DNA of 64,000 bases, taken from VMDJ01 sp038146785. GTDB taxonomy: Bacteria; Pseudomonadota; Gammaproteobacteria; Chromatiales; Chromatiaceae. The position numbers and the translations under genes were made by a program. The notes under the pieces are model-generated. The model was not told the DNA's origin. It saw nothing but the letters and a program-made list of their open reading frames with translations, and did no database searches. Positions within the stretch are counted from its first letter, which is position 1. Every line of letters begins with the position of its first letter. Location: assembly GCA_038146785.1 (NCBI GenBank), contig JAYQSI010000014.1:15047-79046 (forward strand), in the 5' to 3' direction. This document shows positions 44,083 to 52,845 of the stretch, piece by piece.

Positions 44083-46035
44083 TTACTCACCCAAGCCCAT
44101 TTTGATGTAACCGGTAGGACATACATCTGAACAGATGTGACAACCGATACAACGATCGTAGTTGGTATCTACGTAACGACCAGTGGTCGCGTCTGACTTG
44201 TTTACACGGAATACCGCGTCTTGAGGACAGAAGATGACGCAGTTGTCACACTCGAAACACAAGCCACAGCTCATGCAACGACCAGACTCTTCTGCCGCCT
44301 GCTCTTCAGTCAAACCAATCAAACGCTCGTGGAAGTGACCCAATACGTCATCTGCACTTGGTACTTCTTCACCACGAACAACACGTGGAGTGAACTCAAA
44401 GTGACCTAAGTACAACTCATCGTGTGGAATGATTTCCGCGTAAGAACGGTCTTCGTAGTTGTGAACTGCGTAATTAGCATCACAAGAACCACGCTGATCA
44501 CCTGAAGGATCGTACTGCTCAGTAGCATGACCTGTTTCAGTCAACTTCTTATCAAGATTGAAGTGGTGTACATCAACCTTTGGACGCTTCTTGTGCTCTT
44601 TCTGGTTAACGTACTCGTCAATGGTTTCAGCTGCGATTGCTGCTTGACCAATTGCAGTCGTCAACAAGTGCGGACGAATGATGTCGCCAGCAACGAAGTG
44701 ACCTGGCTTGTTAGGTACCTGATAGAAACCATCAGAGTCCATCAAACCACGACCGTTATCGAATTCTTCGATGCCAGTCATATCACCGCCCTGACCGATT
44801 GCAGAAACAATCAAATCAGCTTCGATACGTTGCTCAGTACCTTCAACTGGAGTCGGACGACCGCCTTCCATAGTACATTTCGCTACGATCAATGCGGTTG
44901 CACGACCATCGTCACCTTTTTCAATACCAACAGGCATTACTTCGTCAAGAATGGTTACACCTTCGTGTAGCGCATCATGAACCTCGTGCTCTGCAGCAGT
45001 CATGTTGTCTTTAGGGAACAATGAAGTCAGCGTTACTTGTGCACCTTGAGCAGCAGCAGTAATTGCGCTGTCATGTGCGATGAAACCATCGTTAACAACC
45101 AACTCAGGACGATCTGTTGGGTTGGTGTGTTCAATATGACCCAAACGACGTGCTACAGATACAACGTCGATAGAGGTATCACCACCACCTACACAAACAA
45201 CTTTGTCTGCGGTGACTTTCATGCGGCCTTCGTTGAATGCCTTCAAGAATGCAACACCCGATACACAGTTAGGTGTGCCTTCCCACTCGTCAAGGAACAA
45301 GCCACGACCAGTCCAACAACCAACAGTCCATAGGATTGCATCAAAATCTTTTTCGAGATCAGCAACTGATACGTCTTTACCAACGCGAACGCCACACTTA
45401 ACGTCAACATCGCCCATATCAACGATACGCTGAATCTCGCCAGCCAACTTGTCACGTGGAATACGGTAGTTAGGAATACCGTAACGCATCATGCCGCCAA
45501 GCTCTGGCTGTGATTCAAAAATAGTGACTGCGTGACCTTTGCGGCGCAACTGGTAAGCACCAGACATACCTGCAGGACCACCACCAACGATTGCGATCTT
45601 CTTACCAGTGCTTGCACCTGCTTCAAAGCCGAAACCATTCTCAAGTGCATTGTCACCAATCCACTGCTCAACTGAGTTGATACCAACAAAGTCTTCAACT
45701 TCGTTACGGTTACAACCATCTTGGCAAGGTGCTGGACATACACGACCCATCATTGATGGGAATGGGTTTGCATCAGTCGAACGACGGAATGCGTATTCAC
45801 CCATGCTCATGTCACCAACTGGCTTCTCTTGACCACGAACGATCGCCAACCAACCACGGATGTCTTCACCAGAAGGACAAGAACCTTGGCAAGGTGGAGT
45901 TTTGTGAATGTAAGTTGGGCACTTATAAGATTCGTCAGCGACAAAAATCTTGTTAGTCCAACCACCCCAATCGTCGTTACCGTCTTCAAAGCGGCGCCAC
46001 GTGAGATTTGTCATTTCGTCATTAGGAGTAGCCAT
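44083..46035 (-). CDS. dsrL: DsrL, NAD(P)H iron-sulfur flavoprotein
   Basis: This 650-residue oxidoreductase resembles the small subunit of glutamate synthase. The N-terminal cysteines (CPTYIHKTPPCQGSCPSGEDI near 38-56) bind clusters. The FAD motif AIVGGGPAGMSGAYQLRRKG is near residue 147 and the NAD(P) motif VVCVGGGDTSIDVV near 284. The C-terminus has two [4Fe-4S] motifs (CMSCGLCFECDNC near 590 and CIGCHICSDVC near 632). DsrL is thought to take electrons from DsrAB-DsrC and reduce NAD+. It is flanked by dsrK (76 bases) and dsrJ. Confidence 0.95.
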   Translation of the reverse strand: MATPNDEMTNLTWRRFEDGNDDWGGWTNKIFVADESYKCPTYIHKTPPCQGSCPSGEDIRGWLAIVRGQEKPVGDMSMGEYAFRRSTDANPFPSMMGRVCPAPCQDGCNRNEVEDFVGINSVEQWIGDNALENGFGFEAGASTGKKIAIVGGGPAGMSGAYQLRRKGHAVTIFESQPELGGMMRYGIPNYRIPRDKLAGEIQRIVDMGDVDVKCGVRVGKDVSVADLEKDFDAILWTVGCWTGRGLFLDEWEGTPNCVSGVAFLKAFNEGRMKVTADKVVCVGGGDTSIDVVSVARRLGHIEHTNPTDRPELVVNDGFIAHDSAITAAAQGAQVTLTSLFPKDNMTAAEHEVHDALHEGVTILDEVMPVGIEKGDDGRATALIVAKCTMEGGRPTPVEGTEQRIEADLIVSAIGQGGDMTGIEEFDNGRGLMDSDGFYQVPNKPGHFVAGDIIRPHLLTTAIGQAAIAAETIDEYVNQKEHKKRPKVDVHHFNLDKKLTETGHATEQYDPSGDQRGSCDANYAVHNYEDRSYAEIIPHDELYLGHFEFTPRVVRGEEVPSADDVLGHFHERLIGLTEEQAAEESGRCMSCGLCFECDNCVIFCPQDAVFRVNKSDATTGRYVDTNYDRCIGCHICSDVCPTGYIKMGLGE

Positions 46036-46111
46036 CGTAAAGCTCCTTACCTCTAAGCCATGAACCTGTCGGTTCGAATTTAAATTTAGTTATTTTGCCG
46101 AAGCGTCTGCT
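46036..46111 (-). other. dsrK-dsrL intercistronic gap with inverted repeats
   Basis: CGTAAAGC (46036-46043) and GCTTTACG (46109-46116) form an 8-bp pair spanning the gap and reaching into the dsrK stop codon. Inside it GAACC-TGTC-GGTTC (46062-46075) makes a small hairpin. No T run is present. The pair is probably an mRNA stem rather than a terminator. Confidence 0.45.
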
Positions 46112-47647
46112 TTACGCAGCATCTTCAGCTGATTCGTCGTCATCGTCTTCGGTAACTTGGCCGGTCAAGATGATCGCGTTTGACACCAACTGGTGCACAC
46201 TCATGATCATGTCCATACCCATACCGTAGTAAGGCAACACCTTAGTGAATTGCGCCTTACAGATCGCACAGATCGCTGCCATATTGGTAACGCCATGCTC
46301 TTCGATAACATTTTGTAGAGCATCCATACGAGGCTTAGCGCCTTTCACACGGAGTTCCATCAAGTCGTCAGTCAATAGACCACCACCGCCACCGCAGCAG
46401 AAAGTCTTCTCGTGGATGGTCTCAGGGGCCATGTCCACAAAGTTGTTACATACCGCTTTGATCACATTACGAGGAATCGTGAATTGACCGCCTGGCTCAG
46501 TACCCATACGCGAACCACGCGCAACGTTACATGAGTCGTGATAGGTCAATACCAAGTCGTCATTAAGTGACTTATCGATATTTAAGGTACCTTTCTGCAT
46601 CTCACCCCAAGTGAACTCAAGGATGTGCTGAGGTACTGGATATTTTGGATCCAAGAAGTCGAACGGACCAGCCAAGGTGTTCAGGAAACTGTATGCAACA
46701 CGCCACGCGTGACCACACTCACCAAACACGATGCGCTTAACGCCTAACTCAAGCGCTGCTTCGCGAATACGCATTGAGATGCGACGCATGTTCTCGTATG
46801 AACCGATGAACATACCGAAGTTAGCTGCTTCAGATGCTTTAGAACTCAAGGTCCAAGAAACACCCGCCTCGTGGAAAACTTTGCCGTAACCGATCAAGCC
46901 ATCAACGTGTGGCTCTGCAAAGAAGTCAGCTGATGGAGTCACTAACAGAATCTCAGCACCCTTCTGATCGATTGGGTATTTAACTTCAACACCGGTTTCG
47001 TCAAAGACGTCTTCTTCAAGACCTTCCAAGGTATCTTCCAACGCAGGACCAGGCAGACCCAAGTTGTTACCAATACGGAATACCTTACCGATGATTTCGT
47101 TACAGTATTTTTGACCCAGACCAATGCGGTCCATGATCTCGCGTGCCGCCATAGAGATTTCAGCGGTATCGATGCCATAAGGGCAGAACACTGAACAACG
47201 ACGACATTGTGAACACTGGTGGAAGTAGCTGTACCAATCGTCCAATACTTCACGCGTTAGATCGGTTGCACCAACCAACTTAGGGAAGTACTTACCCGCA
47301 AAGGTAAAGTAACGACGGTAAACCTTACGTAAAAGATCCTGACGCGCCACTGGCATGTTCTTTGGATCTTTAGTGCCCAAGTAGTAATGACACTTATCAG
47401 TACAAGCACCACACTTAACACATGAGTCTAAGTAAACCTGTAGCGAACGGTACTTACCGAGCAGGTCACCCATGTGATCGATAACTTCTTGTTCCCAACC
47501 GTCTTGCAACTCACCTTTAAAGTTAAGTGCCTGTTGGAACTCTGGAGCCGCAACAAATGACTTCGCATGAGCCATTGCACCGACTTCAAGCTTAGGAACT
47601 TCGGTGTACTCGGTTAACTCTGGTACTTCAAATTCTGCTTTTGCCAT
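46112..47647 (-). CDS. dsrK: DsrK, iron-sulfur subunit of DsrMKJOP
   Basis: This 511-residue cytoplasmic protein has two [4Fe-4S] motifs (CVKCGACTDKC near 79 and CSQCRRCSVFC near 139) and two CCG-type domains. One is in VLTYHDSCNVARGSR and the other in FCCGGGGGLLTDD near residue 421. The CCG cysteines would hold a noncubane cluster resembling HdrB/HdrD, used in trisulfide chemistry with DsrC. It pairs with DsrM. It follows dsrM by 18 bases; the N-terminus lacks a signal. Confidence 0.95.
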   Translation of the reverse strand: MAKAEFEVPELTEYTEVPKLEVGAMAHAKSFVAAPEFQQALNFKGELQDGWEQEVIDHMGDLLGKYRSLQVYLDSCVKCGACTDKCHYYLGTKDPKNMPVARQDLLRKVYRRYFTFAGKYFPKLVGATDLTREVLDDWYSYFHQCSQCRRCSVFCPYGIDTAEISMAAREIMDRIGLGQKYCNEIIGKVFRIGNNLGLPGPALEDTLEGLEEDVFDETGVEVKYPIDQKGAEILLVTPSADFFAEPHVDGLIGYGKVFHEAGVSWTLSSKASEAANFGMFIGSYENMRRISMRIREAALELGVKRIVFGECGHAWRVAYSFLNTLAGPFDFLDPKYPVPQHILEFTWGEMQKGTLNIDKSLNDDLVLTYHDSCNVARGSRMGTEPGGQFTIPRNVIKAVCNNFVDMAPETIHEKTFCCGGGGGLLTDDLMELRVKGAKPRMDALQNVIEEHGVTNMAAICAICKAQFTKVLPYYGMGMDMIMSVHQLVSNAIILTGQVTEDDDDESAEDAA

Positions 47648-47665
47648 GCTTGCAATAACCTTTAC

Positions 47666-48403
47666 TTAGTTTTCCAGCTTCTTAGCCCAATCCGAGACAT
47701 GACGTTGCTCGCGAGGGTTATCCACTTGGTTACGCGAAGGACTGAAGAAAACGCCCGGCGCATGTAACAACTTAGAAATCGGGAAAATGATCATCAAGAT
47801 ACCAACCAACAATAAGTGCACCACCATCAAAGGATCAGTAGGCACGTTTGGCATGGTTTCAAAATTGAAGGTCATTAAATGACGGAAGAATGACTTCACT
47901 GCAACGACATCTGTATGTGCAACAAAGGTTGTTAACGCACCGGTCACACCGATACCCAACAACAGCAACAACATCAAAATGTCAGATGGCGCAGTAATGT
48001 AGCGCACGCGATCGACCAGCATGCGACGAGCCAACAGACCCAACAAGCCAATCACCATAGCGAACGCTAAGTATTTAAATAGCGGCGACACAAACGCAAC
48101 CGGCGCCCAAACTGGCTCCTGGAAATAACGTAAGTGGCGGAACAACACAGCGAAAAGCGCCATGTGGAATACCCAACCAAACAACCAAGTCCACTTGGTT
48201 GACTTGAAAAGGCTTTCGAAAAACACAACCTCACGGAACAGTCGCAACGCAACACCCGATTGAGTGGTTGGCGCTGGTGTAGTTGGGATTTTCAAAGGCG
48301 CAGGCGTTTTCCAGAATAAACGGATACGACGCGCTAAACCGACTACCAAAATTAAGGTAGCGATATAAAACAACGCAACAAATGCGATAGTCAGAAACGA
48401 CAT
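47666..48403 (-). CDS. dsrM: DsrM, membrane cytochrome b subunit of DsrMKJOP
   Basis: This 245-residue protein has about six membrane helices and several histidines in helices (FHMALFAVLFRHLRYF near residue 80 and VVHLLLVG near 197) suited to bind haem b, like NarI. It connects DsrK in the cytoplasm with the quinone pool. It follows dsrC after a strong hairpin, which separates two transcript segments. Confidence 0.9.
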   Translation of the reverse strand: MSFLTIAFVALFYIATLILVVGLARRIRLFWKTPAPLKIPTTPAPTTQSGVALRLFREVVFFESLFKSTKWTWLFGWVFHMALFAVLFRHLRYFQEPVWAPVAFVSPLFKYLAFAMVIGLLGLLARRMLVDRVRYITAPSDILMLLLLLGIGVTGALTTFVAHTDVVAVKSFFRHLMTFNFETMPNVPTDPLMVVHLLLVGILMIIFPISKLLHAPGVFFSPSRNQVDNPREQRHVSDWAKKLEN

Positions 48404-48445
48404 GTTTCCGAAAACCTCTTTCAGCCTAAAAGATAAGGGTTAGGT

Positions 48446-48474
48446 AAAGCTGCGGAGCAAAGCTCCGCAGCTTT
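48446..48474 (-). other. Perfect 13-bp hairpin between dsrC and dsrM
   Basis: AAAGCTGCGGAGC (48446-48458) and GCTCCGCAGCTTT (48462-48474) form a perfect stem with a three-base loop, 11 bases after the dsrC stop. No T run follows on the minus strand. It is therefore more likely a 3' mRNA stabiliser or processing site for dsrC than a terminator. Confidence 0.75.
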
Positions 48475-48485
48475 GGGAGCGTAAC

Positions 48486-48824
48486 TTATACGCAGCCGGT
48501 AGGCTTTGGCAGACCAGCGTAGCGGCAAGCTTGCTTACCAGGACCGTATGGGAACAGACCGTAAAGGTACTTTGAGTTACCTTTGTCTTTACCCAAGTTC
48601 TTTGCTACCGCTTTGGTCAAAACGCGGATTGCTGGAGCGATTTGGTACTCTTCATAGTACTCACGCAAGAACTTGATGATGTCCCAGTGCTCGTCAGTTA
48701 GCTCGAGCTCGTCTTGCTTAGACATTACGTCAGCAACACCTGGTACCCAATCATTGATGTTTGCCAAGTAGCCTTCTTCGTCTACTGCAAACTCTTTACC
48801 GTCTACATTGATAGTATCTGACAT
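48486..48824 (-). CDS. dsrC: DsrC, sulfur-carrier protein of the rDsr pathway
   Basis: This 112-residue protein has the flexible C-terminal arm CRYAGLPKPTGCV with both conserved cysteines: the penultimate C111 and C100, eleven residues earlier. These carry the sulfur that DsrAB oxidises as a trisulfide or persulfide. I chose the ATG at 48824, with AAGGAG upstream; a longer frame reaches back into dsrH. It follows dsrH by 43 bases and precedes a strong hairpin. A cysteine-free paralogue lies at 55509. Confidence 0.95.
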   Translation of the reverse strand: MSDTINVDGKEFAVDEEGYLANINDWVPGVADVMSKQDELELTDEHWDIIKFLREYYEEYQIAPAIRVLTKAVAKNLGKDKGNSKYLYGLFPYGPGKQACRYAGLPKPTGCV

Positions 48825-48867
48825 AGCTATCTCCTTAATAAGTAGTTTCGTTAAATACAGGTAGGGA

Positions 48868-49173
48868 TTACAGCCAAGCTTGAGTTTTGTCAGTGGAACA
48901 AACCAGCTCAACGAAACCCGCGTAATCAACAACCTCAACACCATCGATCAAACGATCGTCAGCGATGCCACGCGCCTTCAAGTCAGACTTGAGTGCGTAG
49001 AATTTCTTACCAGCAGCACCTGTGATCATTGATTCACAAGCAGTGCCCTTTGATGCACCGTAAACGCCATCTTCAATCAGAAGAATTGACGCACCCTCAG
49101 TTGAGAAATTAATTGCATTCTCAAGTGAGTTCTTTTCAAACGGTGACTTGTTAACAGTGAATAAATCAGCCAT
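48868..49173 (-). CDS. dsrH: DsrH subunit of the DsrEFH sulfur-transfer complex
   Basis: This 101-residue protein is the TusB-like third subunit of the alpha2-beta2-gamma2 DsrEFH complex. It begins MADLFTVNKSPFEKNSLENA. Cysteines are at residues 46 and 92. It lies 10 bases after dsrF and 43 before dsrC. It would help hold the complex that moves sulfur from TusA to DsrC. Confidence 0.9.
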   Translation of the reverse strand: MADLFTVNKSPFEKNSLENAINFSTEGASILLIEDGVYGASKGTACESMITGAAGKKFYALKSDLKARGIADDRLIDGVEVVDYAGFVELVCSTDKTQAWL

Positions 49174-49183
49174 GTTCGTACCC

Positions 49184-49591
49184 TTAGAAGCTAAACACTA
49201 CGTCAGATTCAGCCATCAACTCGGTCACTTTCGCAGAGTCAACAGCTTCAACAATGTTGTCGACTTCTTCTTCAGTTTCCCAGTCTTCCCACGCAACCTC
49301 GATAAGGTCATCAGTGGTTAGGCCACGTGCTTCAAGTGATGCTTGATCAACGTACATATGACGTACGCCGTAATCACCCAAAGTACGGTACGTAGGCATG
49401 AAGTTCTTCATGTCAGACTCAGATGTGTCACAACCTTTAACCAGTTGGTAAACACCGTCATCAACAAACATCAAGCTAACTTCTTGGTCGAATGCCGCAC
49501 CGATCAGTACAACTTCCAGCGATTCCCATGCATAGATGGTGCCGTAAGGAGCACGACGGTTCAGATACATAAACTTCTTAATATCAGACAT
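49184..49591 (-). CDS. dsrF: DsrF subunit of the DsrEFH sulfur-transfer complex
   Basis: This 135-residue protein is TusC-like (DsrE/F family fold). It begins with a short variable N-terminus and has DDGVYQLVKGCDTSES near residue 44. Its single conserved-region cysteine is C54. It starts with AGGAG eleven bases after dsrE. It belongs to the DsrEFH complex that receives sulfur from TusA/DsrE2. Confidence 0.92.
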   Translation of the reverse strand: MSDIKKFMYLNRRAPYGTIYAWESLEVVLIGAAFDQEVSLMFVDDGVYQLVKGCDTSESDMKNFMPTYRTLGDYGVRHMYVDQASLEARGLTTDDLIEVAWEDWETEEEVDNIVEAVDSAKVTELMAESDVVFSF

Positions 49592-49602
49592 CGTATTTCT
49601 CC

Positions 49603-49995
49603 TTAATCGCCAAAGACAACCAAACGATCGCTCTGGATAGCGGCTTCAATAAGCTGACCCAAACCCGAGATGCGGAAAGGCTCTTGGATATTGGTTGCGT
49701 TCTTTTTATTACGCTCAGCTTCGCCGTCATCCACGAGGCCGCGGCGTTGTGCCGCAGCTACGCAAAGAACGAGATCTAGGTTGTACTTCTCAGCCAACTC
49801 AACCCAACGATTCACAATGTGACGATCGTCTTGAGGTGGAGTCGTCAAGCGAGTGCCGTTCAACACACCATCGTGGTAGAAGAAGACACGCATTACTTCG
49901 TGACCATTCTCCAAAGCAGCTTTGGTGAAGTGATACGCAGTATCAGTCGCTTGGTGCTGATAAGGACCTTCGTTAATCTGTACTGACAGTTTCAT
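49603..49995 (-). CDS. dsrE: DsrE subunit of the DsrEFH sulfur-transfer complex
   Basis: This 130-residue protein is TusD-like. Its only cysteine, C78 in LDLVLCVAAAQRRG, is at the position shown to be the sulfur-binding residue of A. vinosum DsrE and E. coli TusD. The N-terminus KLSVQINEGPYQHQATDTA is typical. It follows dsrB by 29 bases and starts the EFH set. Confidence 0.95.
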   Translation of the reverse strand: MKLSVQINEGPYQHQATDTAYHFTKAALENGHEVMRVFFYHDGVLNGTRLTTPPQDDRHIVNRWVELAEKYNLDLVLCVAAAQRRGLVDDGEAERNKKNATNIQEPFRISGLGQLIEAAIQSDRLVVFGD

Positions 49996-50024
49996 ACTGC
50001 AACTACCTCGTCTTTACAGACCGC

Positions 50025-51098
50025 TTAGAAGCGGATGTAAGTAGAAGAGTTCAAGCTCTTACGAGCGCCACGCCAGTTATCGATGTGATACTTGGTGAAT
50101 GGCAGTTCAACTTCTTCGAAGAAACGAGGCCAACCGATACGCTCAACCCACTCGTTGATACGCTCCCAGTCTTTCGCGCCTTCTTTGTAAGCCTTCAAGA
50201 TACGCTTAACGATAGCGGTAGCTTCTGGCCAGCGAGGTGGGTTGTTAGGAATACCTGATGCAACCAACTTCTGGAAGGTAGGCTTGCCACGTGCGTTTGA
50301 GTGGTTACCACCAACCCAAATAGACAACTTAGAGTGCTCAGCATCGTTGATCTGCATTGGAGGACAAGGAGGGAAACATGCACCACAACAGATACACTTC
50401 TTCTCATCAACTTCCAATGAAGGCTTACCGTTAACCATTGCAGGACGAATCGCAGCAACTGGGCAACGTGCAACAACTGATGGACGCTCACAAACGTTAG
50501 CTACGAGATCGTGATTGATCTTAGGTGGCTTAGTGTGTTGAACGTTGATCGCGATGTCGCCTTGACCACCACAGTTGATCTGACAGCATGAAGTTGTGAT
50601 GTGAACACGGTTAGGCATATCAGCCTTACGGAACTCATCGATCAACTCGTCCATCATTGACTTAACAACACCTGATGCGTCAGTACCAGGGATGTCACAG
50701 TGCAACCAACCTTGAGTGTGCGACAAAGTGGTTACAGAGTTCTGAGTACCACCAACAGGGAAACCTTCAGCTTCTAACTTATCAACCAATGGCTGAACAC
50801 GAGACTCGTCAGTTACGAAGAACTCTGGGTTAGAACGAATAGTGAAACGGATATGACCATCTGAGTATTCATCAGCGATATCACAAAGATTACGCAGAGT
50901 GAAAACATCAAGGATACGCTGGGTACCTGCTTTGATAGTCCAAAGCTTGTCGCCGTTCTTTGCTACGTGAAGCAGAACGCCTGGTGCTGGATGCTCGTGA
51001 TAAGCCCACTGACCAAAGTTACGACGCATAGATGGGTGCATATACTGGAACGGATCAGGACAGCCTGTCTCAATCGGTTCACGCATTTCTTTTGCCAT
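50025..51098 (-). CDS. dsrB: DsrB, reverse sulfite reductase beta subunit
   Basis: This 357-residue siroheme-type sulfite reductase subunit has a ferredoxin insertion CICCGACFPPCPPM near residue 217. The siroheme/cluster motif reads TSCCQINCGGQGD near residue 170. It pairs with DsrA in the enzyme that oxidises DsrC-bound sulfur to sulfite. I chose the ATG at 51098 with GGAGGT upstream, rather than a TTG at 51110 that overlaps that ribosome site. An 8-bp GC hairpin lies between dsrA and this gene. Confidence 0.96.
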   Translation of the reverse strand: MAKEMREPIETGCPDPFQYMHPSMRRNFGQWAYHEHPAPGVLLHVAKNGDKLWTIKAGTQRILDVFTLRNLCDIADEYSDGHIRFTIRSNPEFFVTDESRVQPLVDKLEAEGFPVGGTQNSVTTLSHTQGWLHCDIPGTDASGVVKSMMDELIDEFRKADMPNRVHITTSCCQINCGGQGDIAINVQHTKPPKINHDLVANVCERPSVVARCPVAAIRPAMVNGKPSLEVDEKKCICCGACFPPCPPMQINDAEHSKLSIWVGGNHSNARGKPTFQKLVASGIPNNPPRWPEATAIVKRILKAYKEGAKDWERINEWVERIGWPRFFEEVELPFTKYHIDNWRGARKSLNSSTYIRF

Positions 51099-51131
51099 TT
51101 TTACCTCCAAAAACCGGGTAAATTTTCTGAC

Positions 51132-51152
51132 CGCGCGGCGCTATGCCGCGCG
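51132..51152 (-). other. GC-rich hairpin between dsrA and dsrB
   Basis: CGCGCGGC (51132-51139) and GCCGCGCG (51145-51152) form a perfect 8-bp stem with loop GCTAT, 34 bases after the dsrA stop. No T run follows. It is probably an mRNA stability or processing element. Confidence 0.65.
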
Positions 51153-51186
51153 ACAAATACTAAATAAAGAGTTGGTTAAAGCTTGA

Positions 51187-52437
51187 TTAAGAAGCTTCAG
51201 CTTGACGATCGAACCACTTAACAGCTTCGTCGTCCCAGCCATCCATACGTACGTATGAACACTCACGTGGGTGGTTAACCATGTTTGGATCAACTTCAAC
51301 GCCGATACCTTCAAGGAAGTTAACCAAACCGATACGCTCGATCATCTCACCGCAGCGCTCGTGCTCGAGTGCGTTCTCAGCCCAGAAATCGATGATTTCT
51401 TCAGCCAACTCTACGAGTGATTCCCAATCGTCTTCAGTTTCAAGCTTCTTGAATGGAACAACTACGGTACCCATCAAGTCACCGATCTTCAGCGTACGCT
51501 TACCACCGATAAGGATGGTTACACCTTTGTCATCACCAACCTGCAATGCTTTTGGCATTACGTTCAGACAGTGCATACAACGCACACAGTCACGGTTGTT
51601 GATTGCGATAGTGTCATCGTCGTTCAAAGAAACAGCGTTAGTAGGACAACGAGTTACAACGTTATCGATGTAGTACTGGCGACCTTTGTCAGCGATGTAG
51701 TTCTTAACTTCATCTTGGTTGACTTTCATGTCATCACGCCAAGTACCGATCACAGCGAAGTCAGCACGCTCTACCGCGTTTTGACAGTCGTTAGGACAAC
51801 CTGAAACCTTGAACTTGAACTTGTATGGCAACGCTGGACGGTGAACGTCGTCAGTGAAGTTGTTTACCAACAAACGGTGTGCTTTCTGCTCGTTAGTACA
51901 AGACATTTCACAACGTGCTGCACCAACACAAGACATCGCAGTACGTACACAAGGGCCTGCACCACCGAGGTCCCAACCGTAGTCGTTGATCTCGTCAAAG
52001 AAGTGCTGAGTGCGCTTAGTGTCGGTACCGATGAACATGATGTTACCGGTCTGACCGTGGAAAGTTACCAAACCTGAACCGTACTTTTCCCAGCTGTCAG
52101 CCATTTGGCGAAGCATAGCGGTTGAGTAGTGGTTACCTGCAGGTGGTTGAACACGCAAGGTGTGGAATTCTTTCGACTCAGGGAAAGCGTGACCTACTTC
52201 AGAGAAGCGAGGAATGATACCGCCGCCGTAACCATATACAGATACAGTGCCGCCTTTCCAGTAACCCTTACGGGTTTCGTATGAGTGCTCCAACTGACCC
52301 AACAATGAGTTAGTTACTTTGTTGATACCTTCATCTGGGTGTTCGTCACGCAGACGCTTGATACCTGTGATGAAACTAGGCCATGGGCCTGATTCCAGTT
52401 GGTCCAGCATGGGAGTTGGATACTTATCGATTGCCAT
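51187..52437 (-). CDS. dsrA: DsrA, reverse sulfite reductase alpha subunit
   Basis: This 416-residue subunit has the siroheme-[4Fe-4S] cysteines in AMSCVGAARCEMSCTNEQ (near residue 171) and KVSGCPNDCQNA (near 210). A ferredoxin-type insertion CVRCMHCLNVMPKA lies near residue 285. It is the first gene of the operon. Its start has AGGAGAGAA upstream. Together with DsrB it forms the enzyme; in a genome with soeABC and dsrL the oxidative direction is expected. Confidence 0.97.
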   Translation of the reverse strand: MAIDKYPTPMLDQLESGPWPSFITGIKRLRDEHPDEGINKVTNSLLGQLEHSYETRKGYWKGGTVSVYGYGGGIIPRFSEVGHAFPESKEFHTLRVQPPAGNHYSTAMLRQMADSWEKYGSGLVTFHGQTGNIMFIGTDTKRTQHFFDEINDYGWDLGGAGPCVRTAMSCVGAARCEMSCTNEQKAHRLLVNNFTDDVHRPALPYKFKFKVSGCPNDCQNAVERADFAVIGTWRDDMKVNQDEVKNYIADKGRQYYIDNVVTRCPTNAVSLNDDDTIAINNRDCVRCMHCLNVMPKALQVGDDKGVTILIGGKRTLKIGDLMGTVVVPFKKLETEDDWESLVELAEEIIDFWAENALEHERCGEMIERIGLVNFLEGIGVEVDPNMVNHPRECSYVRMDGWDDEAVKWFDRQAEAS

Positions 52438-52650
52438 GTCGCTTTCTCTCCTGACTAATCGTTCTTAGCTTTAAAATTTACATTCGCGGCCCGGGTTGTC
52501 CGTGCAGCAAAATCTGTGCTCATTGACTCGGTAGCGGGCTCCCCCCAGCAGCCCGAGCCAGAGCTTGGACTTCTACCAATGGCGACGAATATTAGAGTCT
52601 TTTGCAATACTCACATACTCCACCAACGGGGGATATGGCTTACAAATTCC

Positions 52651-52666
52651 TATCCCTAAAGAGATA
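52651..52666. promoter_or_regulatory. NarL-like 7-2-7 palindrome upstream of dsrA
   Basis: TATCCCT-AA-AGAGATA has two heptamers in inverted orientation with a two-base spacer. Each differs by one base from the NarL heptamer consensus TACYYMT. It lies 214 bases upstream of the dsrA start, closer to the middle of the intergenic region. A NarX/NarL-like pair is encoded at 27061-29327. Confidence 0.35.
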
Positions 52667-52706
52667 TTTTTGCAGCTTCCGAGTCATTCGCTTAAATCTA
52701 ACTAAT

Positions 52707-52736
52707 TGATATAAAAAGAGATTGTCTTTTTTATCA
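52707..52736. promoter_or_regulatory. AT-rich inverted repeat in the dsr-dioxygenase intergenic region
   Basis: TGATATAAAAAGA (52707-52719) and TCTTTTTTATCA (52725-52736) pair apart from a single bulged base around a five-base loop. It could be an operator or, on either strand, a weak terminator-like structure that limits read-through between the divergent units. Confidence 0.4.
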
Positions 52737-52845
52737 GTATGTTAGACCATACGAATAAACCAATAGTGGATGGGGATACTAGTGACACATTTCCGTATCG
52801 TCAACACGTACTATTGGAAACGCTAATGGCACCCCGGATGGCAAA

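Larger units (their letters stand above)
52438..52845. other. Intergenic region between divergent dsrA and dioxygenase genes
   Basis: This 408-base gap has no convincing gene. Its elements are a GC-rich hairpin in the dsrA leader (CGGGCT 52535-52540 with AGCCCG 52550-52555), a NarL-like 7-2-7 palindrome (52651-52666) and an AT-rich inverted repeat (52707-52736). The length suggests that both operons are controlled from here. I could not place a confident -35/-10 pair in either direction. Confidence 0.6.

Noticed and set aside
44527..44970. 147-codon open frame on the plus strand opposite dsrL
   Set aside because: It is antisense to a well-supported iron-sulfur flavoprotein and has no ribosome site or family match; long antisense frames are common over biased coding sequence.
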